Source: Bacteroidota bacterium
GTDB lineage: Bacteria; Bacteroidota; Rhodothermia; Balneolales; Balneolaceae
Direction of reading: 5' to 3'
NCBI GenBank assembly: GCA_009909035.1
Contig: JAAAOB010000148.1
Location: forward strand, 1 to 38,816
Length of the DNA: 38,816 nucleotides
The notes beneath the pieces are model-generated. The model was not told the origin of the DNA. It saw only the letters and a program-made list of their open reading frames with translations, and made no database searches. This document shows, piece after piece, positions 34,930 to 38,816 of the stretch. Numbering within the stretch: position 1 is the first letter of the stretch; the number at the start of each line of letters is the position of its first letter. Made by a program: the position numbers and the translations under genes.

Positions 34930-35751
34930 TTACGTGAAGAGTAGAAGAAGTAACCACCACAAAATCGGGATTCCTTCCACCCAAAACGAGGCAAAATAGC
35001 GGGTTTGCTTTACCGCGGTTTTCATCACCATCACTCCTGTCAAAAGTGCTACAGCCCCAAAGAGTATAGCTTCTATGGAGTTCAATGGATCTTTCCACGC
35101 GCCCAGAATAGTCGCCAGCGAAAGCAATCCTATTCCAAGTGCGCGTGTTTTTTTAATGCCGATTGACTGTGGAATGGTGCCAAGCTGGTGAGTATCGAAA
35201 CGGATGTCGCGGATATCAAACGGGAGGGTTAGAACAAGGACAAACAAGAGACGCTGAACATATTCGAGAGCGATGGTGGTGGACATCCCGGCACCGGCCT
35301 CGAGCACGGGCAGTCCAACACTGACGGAGGACCAGACAAATGCGATCACAAAGATCTTGATACCTGATATTTCCCTTAGAGTGGTTTGGCTAAATAGCAG
35401 AGGCCAGGAGTACGACATGGTGATGAATCCCAGGAGAGCTGCAGCCGCTATCACATAGAGAGAAAGCCAAAATGCCAGAACAACAGATATGGCCAGTGCT
35501 GCTGCCGTGATCCATCGAACGGCCGTGCGTGCCGGGGATGAAATCCGATCCAGGCTTTCGCCATACTTTGTTGCGTTATATCCAAAAACAGAACTAAAAA
35601 AAATGAAAAGGAGAAGTGCGTGATCGGGCGGAAGGTTAAGTGTGCGGTAAGATACCAGGGTTAATGACGTTACGGCCAGCGCCACATGGAGGCTGCTGTT
35701 CAGGTAAAGATCGAACAGCCATACGGCCGCCCGTTTAATGGTTCGGTTCAT
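34930..35751 (-). CDS. UbiA-like polytopic membrane protein
   Basis: A 273-residue membrane protein with about eight hydrophobic helices, resembling the UbiA prenyltransferase superfamily. The second Asp-rich site is recognisable as PFDIRDIRFD, but the first (normally N-D-x-x-D) reads FGYNATKYGES with no aspartates, so binding of a prenyl diphosphate-Mg complex is doubtful. Similar degenerate relatives are common in this lineage and unnamed. The VOC gene is 43 bp upstream on the same strand, suggesting co-transcription. Confidence 0.6.
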   Translation of the reverse strand: MNRTIKRAAVWLFDLYLNSSLHVALAVTSLTLVSYRTLNLPPDHALLLFIFFSSVFGYNATKYGESLDRISSPARTAVRWITAAALAISVVLAFWLSLYVIAAAALLGFITMSYSWPLLFSQTTLREISGIKIFVIAFVWSSVSVGLPVLEAGAGMSTTIALEYVQRLLFVLVLTLPFDIRDIRFDTHQLGTIPQSIGIKKTRALGIGLLSLATILGAWKDPLNSIEAILFGAVALLTGVMVMKTAVKQTRYFASFWVEGIPILWWLLLLLFT

Positions 35752-35794
35752 GGAAGTACTCGATCATAATGTCTGAGATTTCCAACGACTATTG

Positions 35795-36190
35795 CTATGA
35801 TGATTGTAACCCTGCTTCGTTCACCTCGATCCAGTAGCCGTCTGGATCTTGAAAATAGACCTGCCGGACACCATCCGCACGGGTCGTGTAGCTCTGCGGC
35901 TTCCCTTTTGAATTGTGAATCTGAATATCGTTGCTTTTCAGCCGGGTCAAAAATGCATCGAAATCAACAAGACGCAGAGCAAGATGGATGCCGATAGTCG
36001 TGCTGATGGTATCCACCGGCCCTTCAACAACATGAAGTTCAGACCCGTTGCCGAGCGAAAACCAGCGAATATACTCCTTTTGCGTGCGATTTTCAATTTC
36101 GGGCAGCCCCATTATCTGACCATAAAACTGAGTGCTCAAATTAAGAGATTTCACTTTAATGGTGTAGTGGTCAAATGTCAGCTCAAACAT
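35795..36190 (-). CDS. VOC (glyoxalase-fold) protein
   Basis: A 131-residue protein of the vicinal oxygen chelate superfamily. Metal ligands fit H8 (FDHYTI), H53 or H69 (ELHVVEG, GIHLALR) and E122 (YWIEVNE), and the C-terminal signature FQDPDGYWIEV is typical of glyoxalase/dioxygenase-like members. I start it at 36190; the frame runs 46 codons further upstream through the YceI terminator, which is not credible coding sequence. The UbiA-like gene follows. Substrate unknown. Confidence 0.8.
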   Translation of the reverse strand: MFELTFDHYTIKVKSLNLSTQFYGQIMGLPEIENRTQKEYIRWFSLGNGSELHVVEGPVDTISTTIGIHLALRLVDFDAFLTRLKSNDIQIHNSKGKPQSYTTRADGVRQVYFQDPDGYWIEVNEAGLQSS

Positions 36191-36249
36191 AAAAGGAGTA
36201 GGGTGTGAGGTGCTAAAATCTGTAAAGGAGATCCTGCAGATTTTAAAAT

Positions 36250-36280
36250 AAAAAAAGCCGACAGAATATCTGCCGGCTTT
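36250..36280 (-). terminator. Intrinsic terminator after YceI gene
   Basis: On the minus strand an 11-bp stem with one G-U (plus-strand arms 36254-36264 and 36270-36280, 5-nt loop) leads into seven T, 26 bp beyond the yceI-like stop. Confidence 0.8.
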
Positions 36281-36305
36281 TGAACTATACGATATAGTTG
36301 GCGAG

Positions 36306-36923
36306 TTAGTTGGTCGTGGTGAGCTCAAGATTCAGCTCAATATTTACTTCATCGCCAACAACTGCGGTTGCGGCCCAGTCACCAACACCTACACCATAAT
36401 CCGTTCTCATCAGGTTGGCGTCGGCTACAATACCGGCAACAACTTTATTGTCTTCCATCGGGTGATCCATAACGCCCTGCAGGGTAAAGGGGAGTTCAAA
36501 ATCGCGCGTAACGTCGCGGATCGTTAATTCGCCAATGGCTACGAACTGATTGTCGCCCCTGCTTTCAATCGTATTGCTGGTAAATTCAATATTTGGCCAT
36601 TTTTCAGCATTGAAAAAATCTTCCGATTGCAGGTGATTATCCCGCCGTTCATTTTTCGTATTGATGCTTGTTACGGGAATTTCCACGTCAATCATGCTCT
36701 CTTCAAGGTTCTCAGGATCAAAGATGACGGTTGCATCATAATCATCAAAGGTTCCGTTGACCGGCGTGAAGAAGTGATTGATAGAGAAATTGATCGCGCT
36801 GTGAGCCCTGTCGATTTCCCATTCGGTCGATGCGTTGGCGGTACGGTTTTCGATATCAGTTACCGCAGCTGCTGCTATGGCGAACAGGAGGGTAAATGAA
36901 AATGTGAGTGTTTTATGTAACAT
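36306..36923 (-). CDS. YceI family periplasmic protein
   Basis: A 205-residue exported lipocalin-like protein. A signal peptide (about residues 1-30) precedes the family start WEIDRAHSAINFSINHF; VNGTFDDYDATVIFDPENLE, the DNHLQSEDFFNAEKWPNIEF block and GELTIRDVTRDFELPF are hallmark YceI segments. Family members bind isoprenoid-type lipids such as polyprenyl chains. AGAGGAC lies 5 nt upstream of the start codon, one of the few Shine-Dalgarno-like sites in the window. Followed by a strong terminator, so it is the end of its transcript. Confidence 0.9.
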   Translation of the reverse strand: MLHKTLTFSFTLLFAIAAAAVTDIENRTANASTEWEIDRAHSAINFSINHFFTPVNGTFDDYDATVIFDPENLEESMIDVEIPVTSINTKNERRDNHLQSEDFFNAEKWPNIEFTSNTIESRGDNQFVAIGELTIRDVTRDFELPFTLQGVMDHPMEDNKVVAGIVADANLMRTDYGVGVGDWAATAVVGDEVNIELNLELTTTN

Positions 36924-37030
36924 AATAAGTCCTCTGTGGTTGGTTGGTATTTGTAATTATTTCAGCTAAAAGAAACATCTAATATACATGAATAGTTTCC
37001 TTAAATGTTAAACAGATTCTAACAGATTCA

Positions 37031-37630
37031 TCACGGTGGCGGCTTGATCTGAAATCGCCAGGGCTTGAATGCGTCTTCGCCGGCATAATCAACACCAATA
37101 CGAGATGAGGCTTGAATATCTGCATCATGCACCGGTTGAGGCCTTCTCTTTACCCAGATGGGCGGTTTTGTGAGGGGAAGCCCGTTCATTGATGTGCGAA
37201 GTCCCATCGCCTCTGAAAGTTTGCCGGGACCGTTGGCCAGGTTTTTCAATCCATCCATTGAGCGTCGATTTTTCATTGTTTCTATTCCAGTGATTGGATG
37301 AATTGATCGAATCAGAACCGCATCCGCCAGGCCTTCCCGGTTGGTTACAATATTAAACAGATGATGTATACCGTAGCAGAGATAGATGTAGCTGTGGCCG
37401 GGCGGCCCATACATCACCTCCGTCCGTTTTGTGCGTGTTCCGCCGCTGGCGTGTGAGGCCTGGTCGCCCCGGCCGCAATAGGCTTCTGTTTCGGTAATCA
37501 TGCCGGAGGTCCGGAGACCGTTGATTGAGGTGCACAGCAGACACCCTAAAAGATCCCGGCTGACCTGGACAACGTCGTCACGGGCGTAAAAATCAGTGGG
37601 TAAGATTCCGGATTCTGTTGGTGAGGTCAT
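37031..37630 (-). CDS. DNA-3-methyladenine glycosylase (AAG/MPG)
   Basis: A 199-residue base-excision repair enzyme of the eukaryotic-type AAG family. The catalytic region is GMITETEAYCG (the Glu that activates water), followed by DQASHASGG and the DNA-intercalating YIYLCYGIHHLFN. It removes alkylated purines from DNA. Its ATG overlaps the YihY stop by one base (TGATG), so the two are translationally coupled. Confidence 0.9.
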   Translation of the reverse strand: MTSPTESGILPTDFYARDDVVQVSRDLLGCLLCTSINGLRTSGMITETEAYCGRGDQASHASGGTRTKRTEVMYGPPGHSYIYLCYGIHHLFNIVTNREGLADAVLIRSIHPITGIETMKNRRSMDGLKNLANGPGKLSEAMGLRTSMNGLPLTKPPIWVKRRPQPVHDADIQASSRIGVDYAGEDAFKPWRFQIKPPP

Positions 37631-38553
37631 CAGGAGATGGCGGTGTATGGATTATATTCGATTGACGGCTGCTCTTTTTCATAGATATCCTGGTAGGCGC
37701 GCGCCATGATGGCGGTAATAACAAACAGGGCGGCCGCATAAAAAACCCATATACCGATAATGACCGGCACGGTGTAGCCCTGGTAAAAATAACGATAGGC
37801 CGTAAAGGCATACTCCAGGTAGGTGCCGATACCCAGTTTTGCAGATTCAAACAGTACGGTATAGACCAGGGCCGAGAGCAGCGCAACCCTGCGGGTAATT
37901 CTCTTCTCACTGATGTAGCGATATATGACATAAAAAAGCAGCGGGGTGAACGTAAGTGGAATCATGACGGTCAGAACGTCGCTGATCCAGCCCAGCTCAA
38001 TAACCGTGCCGGTGACGGGAAGGATAATGGAATCGAGTGGGTAAAGCGATATAAGAGAGATGGCGATTGTAAAAAAAAGGAAGACACCACCGACAACGCC
38101 AAACGTAAAGAAGTTATAGACCAGCTCAAGAACCGGGTGCTTCCTCTCTTCAATATCGTACACATCGAACAATACATGTTTCAGAGAGTGAAAAAGCCCC
38201 TGCGAAAAAAACATCAGTACCACAATACCCACGATCCCAAATATGCGGCGTGCTTCCACCAGCGGCATGATCAGCGACTCCAGGGTAACGACACCCTCAA
38301 TAACGTCTCCGCCGCGGGTTTCATAGCTGAACTGCGGAAACAGCTCGCGCGCGTAGCGGATTACCTCATTAAAAGCTGTTTCAACAGAGAGTACATAGCC
38401 AAGGATGGAGGTTAATATTAAAATGAATGGAATGGCACACAGGAATAGGTTAAATGTGATGGCAGAGGCGTTAAAAAAAATATCCTTTTTTAGTGCCAGC
38501 CGCCCCACGAGCCGCCAGTACGTTTTAAATTTTTGCCAGTTTTTATTCGCCAT
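37630..38553 (-). CDS. YihY/BrkB family inner-membrane protein
   Basis: A 307-residue protein with about six membrane helices, matching the YihY/virulence factor BrkB family: an N-terminal helix AITFNLFLCAIPFILIL, a MFFSQGLFHSLKHVLFDVY segment, and a C-terminal region with the family's WI-x-D-V and YRYISEKR motifs. Once mis-annotated as ribonuclease BN; the true role is unknown, possibly transport. First gene of a pair with the DNA glycosylase. Confidence 0.88.
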   Translation of the reverse strand: MANKNWQKFKTYWRLVGRLALKKDIFFNASAITFNLFLCAIPFILILTSILGYVLSVETAFNEVIRYARELFPQFSYETRGGDVIEGVVTLESLIMPLVEARRIFGIVGIVVLMFFSQGLFHSLKHVLFDVYDIEERKHPVLELVYNFFTFGVVGGVFLFFTIAISLISLYPLDSIILPVTGTVIELGWISDVLTVMIPLTFTPLLFYVIYRYISEKRITRRVALLSALVYTVLFESAKLGIGTYLEYAFTAYRYFYQGYTVPVIIGIWVFYAAALFVITAIMARAYQDIYEKEQPSIEYNPYTAIS

Positions 38554-38724
38554 GATGAATAAAATAAGTCAAGACGGTGTGAATGCAAACAGCCACGCGA
38601 TACTTTAACAACCTGAGTTCGATTAAACATAATGGGTTAAGTAGTCCCAAAAGGGCGTTCAACAACCAACTTTACAATTAAGGTTCTACGGGAATTCTTG
38701 TGGGTAGAAAATAAACTCAAGCCC

Positions 38725-38800
38725 CATTAAACTTTTTCTTGTTCATTTTGTCTTGTCCCAAGGACTCCTTCGGAGAAACAAAACGAACCAAAAATTCAAG
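38725..38800. repeat. Palindromic intergenic repeat at right edge
   Basis: TTTTTCTTGTTCATTTTGTC on the left and GAAACAAAACGAACCAAAAA on the right form imperfect complementary arms around a CTCCTTCGGAG hairpin. This layout is familiar as a dispersed element in Bacteroidota-like genomes, but only one copy is seen here. Positions 38554-38724 hold no gene. Confidence 0.5.
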
Positions 38801-38816
38801 GCTGTGAAAATATTAG

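Noticed and set aside
1..38816. CRISPR array, prophage or insertion sequence
   Set aside because: No regularly spaced repeats, integrase, transposase or phage structural genes are present; the repeats found are few and intergenic.

Overview
The window is a gene-dense bacterial chromosome segment (about 50% G+C by eye) with the look of the Balneolota/Bacteroidota lineage. This placement is an inference from several signs: many lipoproteins, LVIVD and DUF305 proteins, weak or absent Shine-Dalgarno sites, a Bacteroidota-type -33/-7 promoter (TTTTG, 19 bp, TATATTTG) in front of the only tRNA, and several families of palindromic intergenic repeats. No phage, insertion sequence, CRISPR array or rRNA gene was seen.

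Layout. (1) 0.5-4.5 kb, minus strand: an unusual cassette of an asparagine-synthetase-like ligase without the glutaminase cysteine, a RaSEA-like radical SAM enzyme that overlaps it by 8 nt, and a flavin-dependent-halogenase-like flavoprotein. (2) 4.7-9.05 kb, minus strand: an InlB-repeat lipoprotein, a LVIVD-repeat lipoprotein paired with a DUF305 lipoprotein, and a thioredoxin. (3) 9.2-9.4 kb: tRNA-Val(TAC) with promoter and terminator. (4) 9.4-14.9 kb, plus strand: the fatty-acid beta-oxidation pair fadI/fadJ with a palindromic operator candidate, yajC, and a RibBA-like protein whose GTP cyclohydrolase II half has lost its zinc cysteines. (5) 14.9-25.8 kb, minus strand: a succinate-semialdehyde-type dehydrogenase, a DUF4258 two-gene module, and a five-gene set (class III aminotransferase, nitrilase, large basic-amino-acid decarboxylase, ATP-grasp ligase, C45 N-terminal-nucleophile hydrolase). 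(6) 26.2-30.4 kb, plus strand: a DUF3347 lipoprotein, an Uup-type ABC-F ATPase and a D-aminoacylase-type amidohydrolase. (7) 30.6-38.6 kb, minus strand: an M1 aminopeptidase with a frameshift near its end, DUF423, a ferredoxin/CDGSH fusion, a UbiA-like membrane protein, a VOC protein, YceI, 3-methyladenine DNA glycosylase and YihY.

Two systems deserve attention. The first is the ligase/radical SAM/flavoprotein cassette at 0.5-4.5 kb, which could build or modify a small molecule or nucleobase; its product is unknown. The second is the five-enzyme set at 17.3-25.8 kb, whose chemistry (decarboxylate, ligate, transaminate, hydrolyse amide) resembles a protected polyamine or GABA-type route assembled from different enzyme families. 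Its internal gaps carry hairpin-ended repeats of a kind also found between fadI and fadJ.

Three further intergenic repeat families occur as pairs across the window. Several gene starts were moved because upstream in-frame sequence runs through a repeat or a terminator.
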